From the NCBI GenBank assembly GCA_023052935.1, contig CM041293.1, positions 53,928,725 to 53,992,724 of the forward strand: a stretch of DNA of 64,000 bases, read 5' to 3'. Both the position numbers and the translations under genes were made by a program. This stretch comes from Piezodorus guildinii (Eukaryota > Arthropoda > Insecta > Hemiptera > Pentatomidae). Of the stretch, positions 12,327-24,699 are shown one piece after another (within the stretch, counting starts at the first letter, position 1; each line of letters opens with the position of its first letter). The notes under the pieces were generated by a model, which made no database searches, was not told the DNA's origin, and saw nothing but the letters and a program-made list of their open reading frames with translations.

Positions 12327-13084
12327 ATTTGTTTATTTTATATTTATGTAACGCCAATTTATGCTATTGTGATAAAGTAATCGGACGATGCTACAGATTT
12401 CATATTTTCAAGTTTAATCAGGAAAGGACTCATTTACACCACTATTATCAGACCTATTTGGACGTATGGAATCGAGCTTTGGGGCTCTACGAAACCATCT
12501 AATTCCTCCCGCATCCAGTCCTTACAATCCAAAATCCTTCGAAAAATCCTGAATGCTCCTTATTTTGTTACAAATCAACTCATTCATAATGACCTTAACA
12601 TCCCATTTGTTGCAGACATAGCCCGTGATAGATACTCCTCTTTTCATTCTAAACTCCCTGCCCATACAAATCCGCTTGTCCGTAATTTATCTTCCTTAGA
12701 TATCCCAGATAATCCTCCAAGGCGACTGAAAAGAAGGTGGGCTAGGGACCTACTGAGTTAAAATAGTTAGTGAAGTGCTACCACTGGGTTGTTCTTCCTC
12801 AAGACATTTTCATGACATTTTTTTTTTCATTCCTCATATTTACTTATTGTGTTCTTTAATACAGTTGTAAATTACAATAAATAAATAAAAAAAAAAAAAA
12901 AAAAAATCAGGAAAGGAATCTTTAACATCGTAAAAGGCCACCATGTTATGTTACCTCCGAAAGACCTATAACCTATGGTTTTTTACTCCCTTTAAAAAAT
13001 ATTAGGGTCATCTGCCGGGTTTGAACACGCGATTTTGAGTGAGCATCGAAGGCTGTTATGCTACAACACCAAAGGTGACCCCAC
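12327..13084 (-). repeat. SINE-1 copy interrupted by LINE-B
   Basis: The tRNA-like head is near 13000-13084 and the body tail at 12327-12428. The Jockey-like insertion at 12429-12904 splits it. Outer flanks GTTTAACAGATAT and GTTAACGGATAT suggest an old TSD. Confidence 0.8.
12429..12904 (+). mobile_element. LINE-B (Jockey-like) truncated copy nested in SINE-1
   Basis: It encodes the RT C-terminus (IRPIWTYGIELWG, SKILRKILNAPYF) followed by a long A tail. The 13-bp TSD AATCAGGAAAGGA is at 12416-12428 and 12905-12917, and both copies lie within SINE-1 sequence. Confidence 0.9.
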
Positions 13085-13663
13085 GTTAACGGATATTTTA
13101 AATATTTAATAACCTCTAAATTAGACACTGTATTATTATTTCAATTCAACTTCCAGTTCCATCGATGGGCGAAATACGATTATGAAAAAAATAAGTTTAT
13201 TATAAGATAATAATACTATGATGTATTATTATCTAGAAGTAGACAAGACTTTTATTTTACTACGTAGCAATTTCTTTCAAACTAATACGTGTGAAAATAA
13301 ACTGAAGAATAATTTTGAATAGAATAATTGACCTTCTCAGGAACTTGTTTTTCAGGAAAAAAGATTTAAAATAGTAATATAAATAAGCAATGTTTATTTT
13401 CCATCTGTTCGAGGTTAATGAAGCTGGGAAAAATAGCTATTTTAATATTTTAAACTGTTTTGAATAGTTTTTAAAGAAGCCCTTGAGTAGAAAATCTCCT
13501 TTTAAAAACGCACACAAACGGTTTGACCTTTTAACCTCTTCTTAATCATTCAAACACGGTTTAAAAAAATAATTTTTACTCCTAACTATTTTTTGGTTAC
13601 TTCTTTTCCTTTACGCTCCATGGTATAGGGTAATTGAAAAATTGTGAAATGAACAAAAAATAA

Positions 13664-13898
13664 TCGAAAGGGTCCAAGAATCGCTGCCAAAATCATCATC
13701 TAAGCCCCAAATCCAAGATTAGTCTTGATACAGCCCACCCTCCAACGTTTTGCAGCACAAGTCTCTGACTCCTACAGTTGGCTCAGTGCTTTTTAAGGAG
13801 TTCGCTTTTTAATAAGCCCAACAACTTAAAAAAACATTCAACTACTTTAATCTTACTAAAGCGTCCCCCGCGATTTTTCTATTTTAACTTCTCAAACC
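13664..13898 (+). repeat. Left member of a 235-bp inverted repeat pair
   Basis: About 95% similar to the inverse of 16607-16830 by eye. Shared segments include CCAACGTTTTGCAGCACAAG and TACAGTTGGCTCAGTGCTTT. It has a 17-bp insertion relative to its partner. A shared frame (LQHKSLTPTVGSVLF) suggests a fragment of a repeated coding element, not identified. Confidence 0.75.
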
Positions 13899-14159
13899 CT
13901 CTCATGACCAAGTGAGTTTGTGTTTGTGGAATTTTTATCATTAAAATGATAAGTCGTACGAAGTTTTAATAAAAATCGAAAAACCAGAAGAACCATTTGA
14001 TCCCATCCTTTTTGTACTATTTTACGGTTTTCTATAAATTATTTATTGGCTATGGGAACCTGAAAAAATCGAAATTCAAAGGTAAGACTGGTTATGTTTG
14101 TAATTCGTCAGATGCAAAGTTACTTTTTTAAGAGGTTGGGCTTATTAACGAGCAAACTC

Positions 14160-15545
14160 CGAAAGTTAAAAATCTGGTGCTCGCAACACACGACTTTCAC
14201 TAACCGCGGTTGTTTTTTGTTTTTTTTATTTATTAATTTATTGAAATTTACAACTGTATTAGTAAATACATCAAGTAAATTGGCTCATAATATAGATAAT
14301 ATACATGAAAAGACATGAAGAGAATATGCCCATTGGAAACACTCCACTTGGTGATCTACACTGGAAGGTCTCGAGGCCATCTCCTTTTCAGACGCCTCGG
14401 AGGATTGTCAGGAATGGTAGAGGAAGCAAGGATTGAAACTAGTGGGTTAATGTGGGAGTGGAGTTTGTCATGGAAGGAATGATACCTCGTACGGGCCAAA
14501 TCGGCAACATATGGGACATTAAGGTCTTTATGGATGAGTTTGTTGGTGACAAAGTAAGGAGCATTGAGGATTTTTCGAAGGATTTTGGATTTTAGGGATT
14601 GAATACGGGAAGAATTTTATGATTTAGTAGAGCCCCAAAGCTCAACTCCGTACGTCCAGATAGGCCTTATGATGGTAATATAGATGAGCCTTTTGTAGTT
14701 AAGTGGAAGGTTAGAGCGTCTGTCCAGTAAGTGTTGTGAAGTAAGCGAAAGCGTTGGGCAGTTTCTTGTCGTTTCAGTCTTGTGTGCGGATTCCAAGTTA
14801 GTCGTTTGTCAAGTAGGAGTCCTAGATAGCGAATCTGTTCAACCGGGACAAGCGGAATATTATTAAAGGACACTGTAGGACAGGATGTCGTAGGTTAACG
14901 ACGAAGGGTAAAGGTAATTTGGTGGGATTTGTTGGAATTGATTTTGATTCTCCAATTCAGACACCATACTTCAAGGTCTCTGATGTGGGATTGAAGAGTT
15001 TGATAGGCAATAGTTGGATCATTATTGACTGATAACACACAAGTGTCATCAGCATAGGTAGAAAGGAAGGTGTTAGGATGGGTTCGGATATCAGCTGTAT
15101 AAACTTTGTAAAGAAGGGGTCCTAGGATACTGCCTTGAGGAACGCCAGCAGGCTGAGTAAATAGGGATGAATAGGAACTATTGTAGTTTATTTTGAAGGA
15201 TCTTCCAGAGAGGTAGGACTGGATGATGAGGTAGTATGTAGGAGGGAGGAATTTGCGGAGTTTGTAAAGCAGTCCTGGGTGCCAGACTCGGTCAAATGCC
15301 TGTTCTACGTCAGAAAGGCTCCCGTGTAGTACAATAATCTATTTTACTCTTACGACAGTCAGGTTTATAGGCTTTTCATCTCTTTCTGTTAACGTTTACA
15401 ATTTCTTGCATACGATAATATTTTTTCTGAAAGCTTTAGCTTTACAACGGTATATAACAGACCTGTCTATATTACTATTCTTGCGTTCAAAAACACAAAA
15501 AATTGGATACAAAAATATTTTAATACTTTTCTCCTAGCGAGCTAT
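14160..15545 (-). repeat. REP-R copy split by LINE-B
   Basis: The end motif GCTCGCAACACACGACTTTC is at about 14177 and interior blocks are at 15330-15545. The Jockey-like element fills 14215-15330. About 150 bp of the repeat is missing at the join. Confidence 0.6.
14215..15330 (-). mobile_element. LINE-B (Jockey-like) 5'-truncated copy with RT core
   Basis: Reading the - strand, it starts inside RT motif A (SDVEQAFDRVWH), then motif B (PAGVPQGSILGPLL), motif C (TYADDTCVLS) and the thumb (RYLGLLLDKRLTWNPH). It ends in an A-rich tail (T-rich on +) near 14215. Several stops and indels break it. It lies inside a REP-R copy whose pieces flank it at 14160-14210 and 15330-15545. Confidence 0.88.
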
Positions 15546-15701
15546 TGATTTCAGAGAGCAACATTAAGTGGACTGATGGTTTTTCCGCAACAAAATATAA
15601 CTATCTTTCACTCTACAAATTTATTTTATTAACCGATTGTAATGTAAATCAATCATTTTATGGAGATTGATTGTTAAAAAAATAATTATTATAGAAAAAA
15701 T

Positions 15702-16424
15702 CTGGGGGCGCAACACACGACTTTCACTTACCTCCGTTGCAACGGAACAACGCGTTGTTCAAATCAATTAAAGAATTTTTAAATATATTTAAAGATACAA
15801 ACAAAATGTTAAAGAATTAATTAAATTGAATTTCAATAGAAACATGCTTTTATTAAATAACCTATTACATTTTTAATCAACAACAATCAATTAGTTTTAT
15901 CGACTTTTCATCACTCTCCATTAACCTTTAAAATTCCGTGTATTAGATAATATTTTTTCTTTAGCTATCCAACGGTATATAATACATCTAAATTACTATT
16001 CTTGGGTTTAAAATCACAAAAATTGCATAACAATTTTTTTTTCACTTTTCTCCTTTAGTTGTTCATAAAATTCATGCATGTCTAACTAACAACAGCTAAG
16101 TTTAGAGGAAGAAAATTTAAAATATCGGCAATCAAGTCCTGTCAGACTATTTCAATCAGAATGAAACCTACATCATATTAAAGCACATTAAATTTTACAT
16201 CCATATAGCGAGTTTAATCAAAACCAAATAAAGTGGTTCTTCCGGTTAGCTGATTTTGATGAAAAAGTTTCTGTAACATCTCGGGCGTATAGTTGTCTTG
16301 ACACATACACAGGCTTTTTTGCGGGACTTAGTCATTTGTCATGTGTTTCCGTTGAAATTTTCACGATCGCAATGGTTTCCCTTACTATAAATTTCATATA
16401 TAGGTAAGTGAAAGTAAAAACCGA
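15702..16424 (-). repeat. REP-R copy, both ends present
   Basis: End motifs GCGCAACACACGACTTTCAC and ATAGGTAAGTGAAAGTAAAA are both present. The interior is shortened around 16060-16110 and 16295-16360. Confidence 0.75.
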
Positions 16425-16606
16425 AATTCTAGTAGGAATAAATTCAAAGGTAAGATTGGAAATGTTTGTTATTTGTAAGATGCAAAGTTACTTAGCTCGT
16501 TGCTATTAATATGCAAGTTATAGTAACTTAAAAATTAGAACAACGCCTTAAGGTTCTGAAAATGAGACTTTGCGTAGAACATCCGGAGCAAAAAAGTATC
16601 ATTTGG

Positions 16607-16830
16607 AGAATTTGAGAAGTTAAAAAATAAAAATCGCGGGGACGCTTTAGTAAGATTAAGGTAGTTGAATGGTTTTTTAAGTTGTTGGGCTTATTAAAAA
16701 GCACTGAGCCAACTGTAGGAGTCAGAGACTTGTGCTGCAAAACGTTGGAGGGTGGGCTGTGTCAAGACTAATCCTGGATTTGGGGCTTAGATGACGATTT
16801 TGGCATCGATTCTTGGACCCTTTCGACTCG
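16607..16830 (-). repeat. Right member of a 235-bp inverted repeat pair
   Basis: Inverse partner of 13664-13898. The frame at 16528-16740 (-) is open through the shared part. The intervening 2.7 kb is other repeats, so this may be two independent insertions of one family. Confidence 0.75.
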
Positions 16831-17379
16831 TAAATAGATTTCTTTATTGGTAAATATCTATGATAACTATTACCATCTACTTTTTGTTTCATGCGCAAAA
16901 AAGATTTGGCGATATATTTTTATTACAAAACCTATTGTTGCTTTGGGATAGGCTCAAGGATCGACAATACAACCTTACTCCTATAGATAGGAGAGGATGA
17001 TACAGATAGGACCGTGCGCCAAAAGGCCATTTGGTCTCATCTATTCACTGCCAGTCACGGATGTCAGATCGCTATTGTGTCCTCAATTGTTACGCTGAGG
17101 TTTATCTCTGGAGATTAGGTCCCTGGATAGGTCGTGGCACTATCTGAGCAGGAGGAGTTCTACCTCGTAGCATTGCTAATTGCCAAGTGAAAAGGAGATA
17201 TCTATCATTTCGTATCGATTGATCCTTGTATATAACGTAGAGGGATTAAATAAATACATCAACAAACTTAATTTGTCATTTGTCTAAGTGTATAAAAGTA
17301 AGTTGCCTTTTACTCACTTACGTGGCCATTGGAGTATTAAAAATGACAATACCTTGGAAGCTGAAATTTTTTATATGGG
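16831..17379. other. Unrecognised, slightly less AT-rich stretch
   Basis: A stretch around 16970-17180 is locally richer in GC and may be a decayed transposon, but no motif is readable. Confidence 0.3.
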
Positions 17380-17747
17380 TTCTCCTTACAGTCTGATATG
17401 AGTCATAAAGTCATTTTATTATGACATTGATCAATAATTAAGAAATCTTGGTGTCATTTTTTATCAAAAACCTATCATGGAGTGCCCAATCTTATCAACA
17501 CACGGGTTTGACTATTGGTTTCTTTTTTCTCCCAGTTTGACTACGGTTGCGTCGTATCAAATGACCTGCTGTCTGAAAACTTGACATCAGACTCATGAAT
17601 TGTTTCATTAGATTCACAGGTGGAATTCCTAGACGCTCCCATGTTTCTAGAAGGTATACCGAGTTGAATTGGCTCTATCCCTCTTTCCGTCAGTCTGTCT
17701 TTTCCGCTGTTCAAAAAAAAAAAAAAAAAAACTTATATTCGCGATAT

Positions 17748-17970
17748 AGCATCGCGGAAACTCAAATGGGCGAGTAAAGTTGTTGAGCTCAGTGAGGAGC
17801 GGATTCCGAGAAAGTTGGTAATCGCTGATCTGACTGGTAGGCGTCCGAAAGGTAGGCCGAAGCGTCGATGGGAGGATTTTGTTTAGGCTAATCTTGGGGG
17901 CTTGGGCTTGAACGGTGAAAATTGGACGAGTATGTGTAGGCGGAGTTTGGTGGTATCATTATATTATTAT
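17748..17970 (+). mobile_element. LINE-A 3' fragment with TSD
   Basis: The last 220 bp of LINE-A (RPKGRPKRRWED region) with a short ATT tail, flanked by the 14-bp TSD TATATTCGCGATAT at 17734-17747 and 17971-17984. The frame is broken by a stop in the ED-F-V region. It is inserted in LINE-C. Confidence 0.85.
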
Positions 17971-18007
17971 TATATTCGCGATATGCTTACTACACGTTCC
18001 TCTGTCC

Positions 18008-18296
18008 AGGGATCACTTGTAGCTGGGTGGCTAGCGTAACAGCTTCCCATGCTAAAAGTCACGGGTTCAATCCCGCAGGTGGTCCTAGGATTTTTTAATG
18101 GGAGTAAAAAATCCTTAGTTACGCCGTCCTTCGGAGGGGACGTTAAAAGGTGGTCCCGAGCCTGTGCGATGTCAGGTACTCGTTAAAGATCCCTATCCTA
18201 ATAAAATCTGGATAGGCAAAATTTAGGACTCCCACTGTAGCATCGTCCGATTAGCCATAGGTAGCATAAAGTGACGTTAAATAAATAAACAAACAA
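18008..18296 (+). repeat. SINE-1 full-length reference copy
   Basis: 289 bp. The head starts AGGGATCACTTGTAGC with A box TAGCTGGGTGG; the B-box region is GGGTTCAATCCC. The body is followed by an AAATAAATAAACAAAC tail. The perfect 14-bp TSD ACGTTCCTCTGTCC is at 17994-18007 and 18297-18310. It is one of the two best copies in the window. Confidence 0.92.
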
Positions 18297-18625
18297 ACGT
18301 TCCTCTGTCCTTCAGTGAACACCAGACCCAACCTATAAACTTGTATATACTTTACCAAAGATCCGCTTCCTTTAAAAATCGTTTGTTATTCTTGTATTTT
18401 GGAATTCATTACCTCTATCCAATCGTAAAGTCTCATCATTTAGCACTTTTAAATATCAATTATATCCCTATCTTCTGAACTATCAATCCTGCTTTGTTAC
18501 AATATCGGTCTATCACATTGTTGTACTGAAGTCTTAAAATACCAGACAATTATCATTTGTACCATACTTTTTTTCTTATTCTTACTCGTCCCAGAATAAA
18601 ATAAATTTTTATTTAATTTCATTTC

Positions 18626-19956
18626 ATCAATGTTCTGTTCAAAATATTAAAATGAAGAAAAGGGCGTTATAAAGTTGCTCTTTCGGAAAAGTGACCTTCG
18701 TGAAAACGTTGCAGTAACATACCTTCAATATGTTATGACAGTTTTGTAGGATTTTTCGTTTCTATACTTGTTTTAGTACTTACACATTTCAAGCCATTTT
18801 GGTGGACTAGATTATTTTACTATCTTTAAGATAACACAGAATTTCCGTTGCAAATTCAGATTTATATTTTTTTGGCAACCGCAATACTTTCCCTTACTGT
18901 ATTTTTTACATAGATATATATGTGAATGTATGAATGGACTCTATGATAATTAAACTTATTAATCCAGTAATTTACACTAATTCAGGGCCCAAAAAATATT
19001 TTAAACATTTATTATCCAAGTAAAAACGAATCTTCAGCAAGCTCACTATATGTTCTTATATAACTGGAGTAGCAGAAAAGTTATTAACGAATTGATGTAC
19101 TAACCAAGTACTGATTTACAATTATTATTGTTTGGGGAATAGTTTCAATGTGGGGTTCCTATGAGAAAATTTTGATTCTGAAAAAAAAAATTTTTTTTCT
19201 TCTATTTATTACAGATTATTGGAAAATAATTTGTTTATTTAATGAAATATTTGTCGCATTCCGCAGTTCCTACCGCTCATTTAAAAAATTTCGCCAACAA
19301 TACCATTTAGTTGTTAGTCACTTAAATCACTTAATATCTTTCTTAAATCTTAAAACACTTAGAGTAATAATTTGGCAATAAATTACGAGGTATTATATAC
19401 AAATAGGTATGAAAAGCTTAACCGAAACAGATAAGGGTGAAAGATAAGACCATTAATGCTTGGATATGAATTAATAAGTCAGATGTTCATATATAAATCT
19501 TATTTTTTTCCTAACTTAAGTGCCGAATTTGAGTGGCTGACTTTTTACGATCACATAGGATACTGTATAAATCTTAAAGAAACAAAAAGAGATTTATAGT
19601 GCCAGATAAATGTTTAAATCCTAATTACATAAATCGGAGTAGGTCTTGAAAATTTACAAACCCATAGAGTTAATAATAATGTTGGTGCGAGTCTATAATT
19701 ATAATTTCTACCTTATTCAGAAACTGATTTCTATCAAGACTAAACTTTTCCAAAAATTCTCGTATAGATGGTTATGAAATCGTATGATTTTTTTTTTTCT
19801 GGACGCGCGGAAGGAATAAAAGCTAAAGGAAATTAAGAAACATTATTTTAAAGTGAAAAACGTGGAATACAAAGCTGTTTGGTTGGTTATTCTCAACGTG
19901 GAAAGTAGTCAGTATTTCCTTATAGAGAAAACGTACAGAAAAGAGATATTAGAATC
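18626..19956. other. Mostly unrecognised
   Basis: A short REP-R end-like block (CGCAATACTTTCCCTTACTG) occurs at about 18880. The rest is AT-rich, including a noncoding-looking frame at 19148-19381. Confidence 0.35.
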
Positions 19957-19968
19957 GAGATAGAAGTT

Positions 19969-20808
19969 TTTTTAATTTTTTTAAGTAAATTTACAACTGT
20001 ATTATACAATAAAATACATTAAGTAAATGTGTTAATAGATCAAGTGGGCGTGATACAGGCATGTGAAGAAACTACCCAGTGGTAGCGCTTCAGTGTTTAT
20101 TTAATGTAGTAGGTCGCGAGGCCATCGTCTTTTCAGCCGTCTCGAGGGATTATCAGGAATAGATGGTAATGACAGTTTGCGGACGAGTGGGTTGGAGTGG
20201 ACGTGTAATTTTGAATAAAAGAAGGAATATCTAGTTGGGGCTGGATCTGCGACTAATTATTTAGGTCTTTATGAATTATTTTATTAGTGACAAAGTAAGG
20301 GGCATTTAGGATCTTTCGGAGGATTTTGGATTGCAAGGATTGCATGCGGGGGGATTGGATGGTTTGGTGGATCCCCATAATTCAATCTGATATGTCCAAA
20401 TAGGCCTAATGATGGAAATATAAATTAATGTTTTGTGGTATGTGGAGAGTTTTGATCGTTTGTCCAGTAAGTGTTGTAGTAAGCGGTATCTACGAGCTGT
20501 TTCTTGTCGTTTCAGTCTAGTGTGAGGATTCCAATTAAGACGTTTGTCTAGATGGTGTCCTAGGTACCGGATCTGTTCAACTGACGTGAGTGGAATATTG
20601 CTAAAGGATATAGTAGAACAGGCGGACATAGGTTTTCGACGAAGGGTGAAGGTAATTTGATGGGATTTAGTAGGGTTGATTTTAATTTTCCACTTTTGAC
20701 ATCATTCTTCAATGGAAGAAAAGTGAGACAGAAGGGTTTTGGAAGCAACAGATGGGTCATTATTTACGGATAATACACATGTGTCGGTTGTGAGGACAGT
20801 ACCAGGAT
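19969..20808 (-). mobile_element. LINE-B (Jockey-like) truncated copy with TSD
   Basis: 840 bp. The 12-bp TSD GAGATAGAAGTT is at 19957-19968 and 20809-20820. The 5' end lies within the RT just after motif C. Open stretches at 20306-20629 include YLGHHLDKRLNWNPHTR and IRPIWTYQIELWG. The A-tail appears as a T-run on the + strand. Confidence 0.88.
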
Positions 20809-21334
20809 GAGATAGAAGTTGAAAGCAAAATATTGTAAATGAATTATAATTCCAACTCCTTAAAGATTGGTTTATTAAAAAGTAAAATAAATAATAGTAT
20901 AAAATTATATATCAAAATTTCTGACGTCTATAATAAGTAAACGAAGATGATAAATAATAGAACAAGAAGCCTAACAGAAAGATATTATTCTACCTAAATT
21001 TAATCACTTCAGGATAAATTATTTATCATTAGATTCATTTTGAGAAAAAATCTGACGTTTAATAAAGTGGATAATGTTTTCACTATATTCTTACCGGAAC
21101 CATTTTGAAATCCCGAAAGTGGCTTCAGGATTATAATTTGTTTACGAAATTCCGTTCCAATCAGCTCATTCTAAAGTAGTGTACATTTTGAAATATTTTA
21201 AGTTAAAAATAAGAAGATAGTGATTAAAATTTCGTGTAAAAAAGGTCAAACGAGTCAGAATGGCGACCAAAGGGGGGTAACTAATTTTTACAAATTAAAA
21301 ACATGTGTTACATCGCAACTATCCCTGCATAAAA

Positions 21335-22195
21335 AAAAACCTGGAGCAATACACGACTTTCACTTACCTCCGTTATTAAAATCTATTAGGGAATTTTTAA
21401 ATACATTCAGAGATAAAAATAAATTCTTGAAGAATTAATCAAATTTAGTTTCAATAGAAACATGCTTTTTATTAAATAATCTATAATATAATAATTTTTA
21501 TCAACAATAATCAGTTAGTTTTATCGGCTTTTCGTCGCTCTACATTAACCTTTACAATTCCGTGTATTAGATAATATATTTTTTTTAAATCTTTAGCTCT
21601 TCAACGGAATAATATACATCTATATTACTATTCTTGTGTTCAAAAACACACAAATTGCATTAAAAATATGTTTGCACTTTTCTCATTTATTTGTTAATCA
21701 AATTCGCTCAACATATATATTTAGCGGTTATTTATCAATGCTAATAAGATGATGTGCCAAATTTTTTTATTATAAAATTACAGGTACTTTATAGGAAGAA
21801 AATTTAAAATATCGGCATTTCAGCCATGTCAGACTATTTTAATCATAATCAAACCCGCATCATATTAAATCCCAACAAATTTTACATTCATTTAGCGAGT
21901 TTAATAAAAATTTTAGTGCTGTTGTTGAGAAAATCGTAAAAAGGTGCAAAATGCATATAATAAAGTGGCTCTTCTGGTTAGTTTATTTTGATCAAAAAGT
22001 TTCTTTAACATCTCGGGTGTAATGTAGTCTTAAATATGAAATTTCAGTTTCGTCCGGCTTCCAGTTTTTGCGCCACACACACACACAGAACATTTTGTGG
22101 GACTTGGCCATCAGGACTCAGGGAACCGAAAACGTGTGTTTCCGGTGAAAACTCGAATTTGAAAATTTCATATAACTATCGGTAATTGAAAGTAA
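21335..22195 (-). repeat. REP-R copy
   Basis: It runs from ACACGACTTTCACTTACCTC to GTAATTGAAAGTAATAATG with all internal blocks and a (CA)n run at 22074-22087. Confidence 0.72.
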
Positions 22196-22388
22196 TAATG
22201 AAAATAAAATAAATTAAAATGACCATAACAAAATAAATTTATATTTTGTAACTCGCTTAACATGAAAGGCAGTTTTAATTAAAATCTTAGGGCTCTTTAA
22301 AACAATGAAGGAAATATGCCCACGAGATTAGTGGAGTCATTTTCTTGCGATCAAAGGATTAGTAGTCATAACGATTAAAGAATATTAA

Positions 22389-22682
22389 GGAGAGTCACCT
22401 GTCACATAGCGCCTAGTATAACAAACAGCCTTCTATGTCCAACGTTACGGGTTCAAACTTGCAGGTGGCCCTAAGATTTTTTGATAGATGTAAAAAAGCC
22501 TAAGTAATATCGTCCTTCAGAGAGAACGTAAAAAGGTGGTCTCGAGCCCGCGCAATGTCAGGTACTAGTAAAAGATCCCTATCCTAATTAAACCTGGAAG
22601 GTATAATTTAGGACTCCCGTTGTAGCATCGTCCGATTAGCCACAGTAGCATAAAGTGACGTTAAATGGACAAATAAAGAAAC
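22389..22682 (+). repeat. SINE-1 diverged copy
   Basis: The head (GAGTCACCTGT, then GGGTTCAAACTT) and body are recognisable, with many substitutions. AATATTAA occurs at 22381-22388 and 22683-22690 as a likely TSD. Confidence 0.8.
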
Positions 22683-23094
22683 AATATTAAATTTTTATCA
22701 AAAAATTATTTAGTAGATTAGGTTAACATAACATTGAAAACCACATTTAAATCAATTTTTTAGTATAATCCGAATTAAATATATTTAAAAAAAATCGTTT
22801 TAAATACTTCCTTAAATATTTGAGGAAGTAAAGTTACTAATTATTCCTTTGTAATAGCAACTTGATCCTTGAAACCATTCGGCGTTACATAAATACAAAA
22901 GCTCTAAGGCAGAAATTATTCGGCCGTTGTTGCAAAGAAGAGTGATGATTCCGCCAACCTTGAATGAGACCTTCTTAATCTAAGTAGATAAACCTCCGCT
23001 TATGTTTTAGAGCACTGTAAACAAGTTTAATGTCTAGTTACGGAAAGTTTACTGAATTAGAGGAAAAATAGGAATATATTGGGAAATAAATAAA

Positions 23095-23305
23095 AATATG
23101 ATGCGAGCAACGTTCGACTTTCACTTACCTCCGTTGTTAAAATCAATTTAAATAGTTTTTAAGAATTTTCAAATACACTTAGGGTTAAAAATCAATTGTT
23201 AAGGAATTAATTACATTGAATTTCAATAGAAAAATGTGTTTTATGAAATAATCTATTATCTATGACAATCGGTTATTTTTATCGGCTTTTTATCACTCTC
23301 CGTTT
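23095..23305 (-). repeat. REP-R end fragment
   Basis: The end motif CGACTTTCACTTACCTCCGT with about 200 bp of interior, cut where SINE-1 sequence starts. Confidence 0.65.
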
Positions 23306-23306
23306 A

Positions 23307-23415
23307 AAGGGAGTAAAAAATCCTTAATTATGCCGTCCTTCGAAGGGAACGTTAAAAGGGGGTCCTGAGCCTGTGCGGATGTAGGACACCCACTGTAGCA
23401 TCGTACCATTACTCT
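23307..23415 (+). repeat. SINE-1 body fragment
   Basis: It carries GGGAGTAAAAAATCCTTAAT and the GAAGG...GTTAAAAGG segment, then an internal deletion to the CACTGTAGCATCG 3' part. It abuts REP-R sequence. Confidence 0.7.
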
Positions 23416-24699
23416 AAGAGGAAAGCAGTAAATTTCACATGTTTCAGTTGTGGAAACAATGGTTTGGGAAAAACTTTAGTAGCTGAGGAGGCATTCGAAA
23501 TATTTTACAAATGGCTTTAACGATAATTTATGTGAATCGAAATAGTTTATGAGGCGTCTTTATTTTATCTTACTTTGATAAAAAAAATTGTATTTATTCT
23601 AGGATCAAGGTATATTTTAAATGACTGCAAGTGGCCTATTTTCTTCTCAGACGAAGGTTTTCCTCAAGCACTTGAAATTCGTTCTTCAAAGACCAGATAA
23701 AATGAAAACATGTATAAAACATATTAAAAATATAGAGGAAAAAAAAGAAGTTTACAGCATTGTACAACTATCGGTTTTTACATAATAGTAAAAAATAATA
23801 TAAAACGAATACTGACATCTCACAAATGGTTATGGCAGCGACAAAGGAAAAAAAAAAGAAAAAAGAGAAACGAGTTAAAACATGTCCCAAAGAAGAAGGA
23901 AATAAGCTTACATGAAAAACATTTCATTTTTCCGAGGTTGAAACTATTCACGAATTCGATATGGGTCCTTTTTTAAAAAACCAATATAAAAAAAAAACAA
24001 AATAAAAATATTAAAAGTGATATCTCTGTAAAAGATAACAGCTTAGACAAAAAACATGTTCAAGATGATTTTATTCCTCGTTTATTGAACTTAAATAATC
24101 TGAAGAAATTAGAAAAAAAAAAAAAAATGTAACTGATCTGAATATTTAATGATGTGATTAGATAATTCAAACAAAATTATTATCTTGAGACACAATTAAG
24201 TGACGTCGTAATGAAAAATATTTTGTTGTCCATAATAATTCGTGTCTAGTGATTTTTTAAATTAGTATATATCAAAAGTAAATAGTACTAGAGAAGCAAA
24301 AGATTCTTATGCAATAGAATCATAAAATATTTACAGATTAAGATAAAGATTAGGTAAATATTATATTTAATTGGTCTTTCATTATTTCAGTTAGACTGCT
24401 AGATGTAAAGTAAACAATAATAAAATTAATATAGAATTCGTTCGCTCCAAACTCTATGACCAAACAATTCCTCTGTTGTATTTTGATAATTTACTAATAC
24501 TTATATAACGAATTGCGATATTTGAGAATTGGCCGTCATATCAGACATATTTTGAAGAATTTAGGAATAAAACCCAAACACCAAGGTATGTTTAGGGGTA
24601 TGTCTCTTTGCTCAGTTTAACTTGTATCAATGAGCTTAGATTTGTTTGTTGCAAAAATATTTTTCGGATGCAAATATTTGTGCCATAAATTGCCCAAAA
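23416..24699. other. No feature recognised
   Basis: AT-rich with A-runs; no coding or repeat motif read. Confidence 0.4.

Larger units (their letters stand above)
17380..18625 (+). mobile_element. LINE-C (CR1-like) degenerate copy, interrupted twice
   Basis: RT thumb remains (NLGVIF, then FDYGCVV) precede a C-terminal region with FWNSLPL and a 3' end CTCGTCCCAGAATAAA. A LINE-A fragment (17748-17970) and a SINE-1 (18008-18296) interrupt it. No intact frame remains. Confidence 0.68.

Noticed and set aside
13900..16606. Single 3.2-kb transposon bounded by the 235-bp inverted copies
   Set aside because: The interval is filled with independent REP-R and LINE-B pieces and I see no TSD outside the pair, so I list the arms as a repeat pair only.
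18008..18085. Possible functional tRNA gene in SINE-1
   Set aside because: The head is repeated in many copies, always attached to the same body with TSDs, so it is a SINE promoter.
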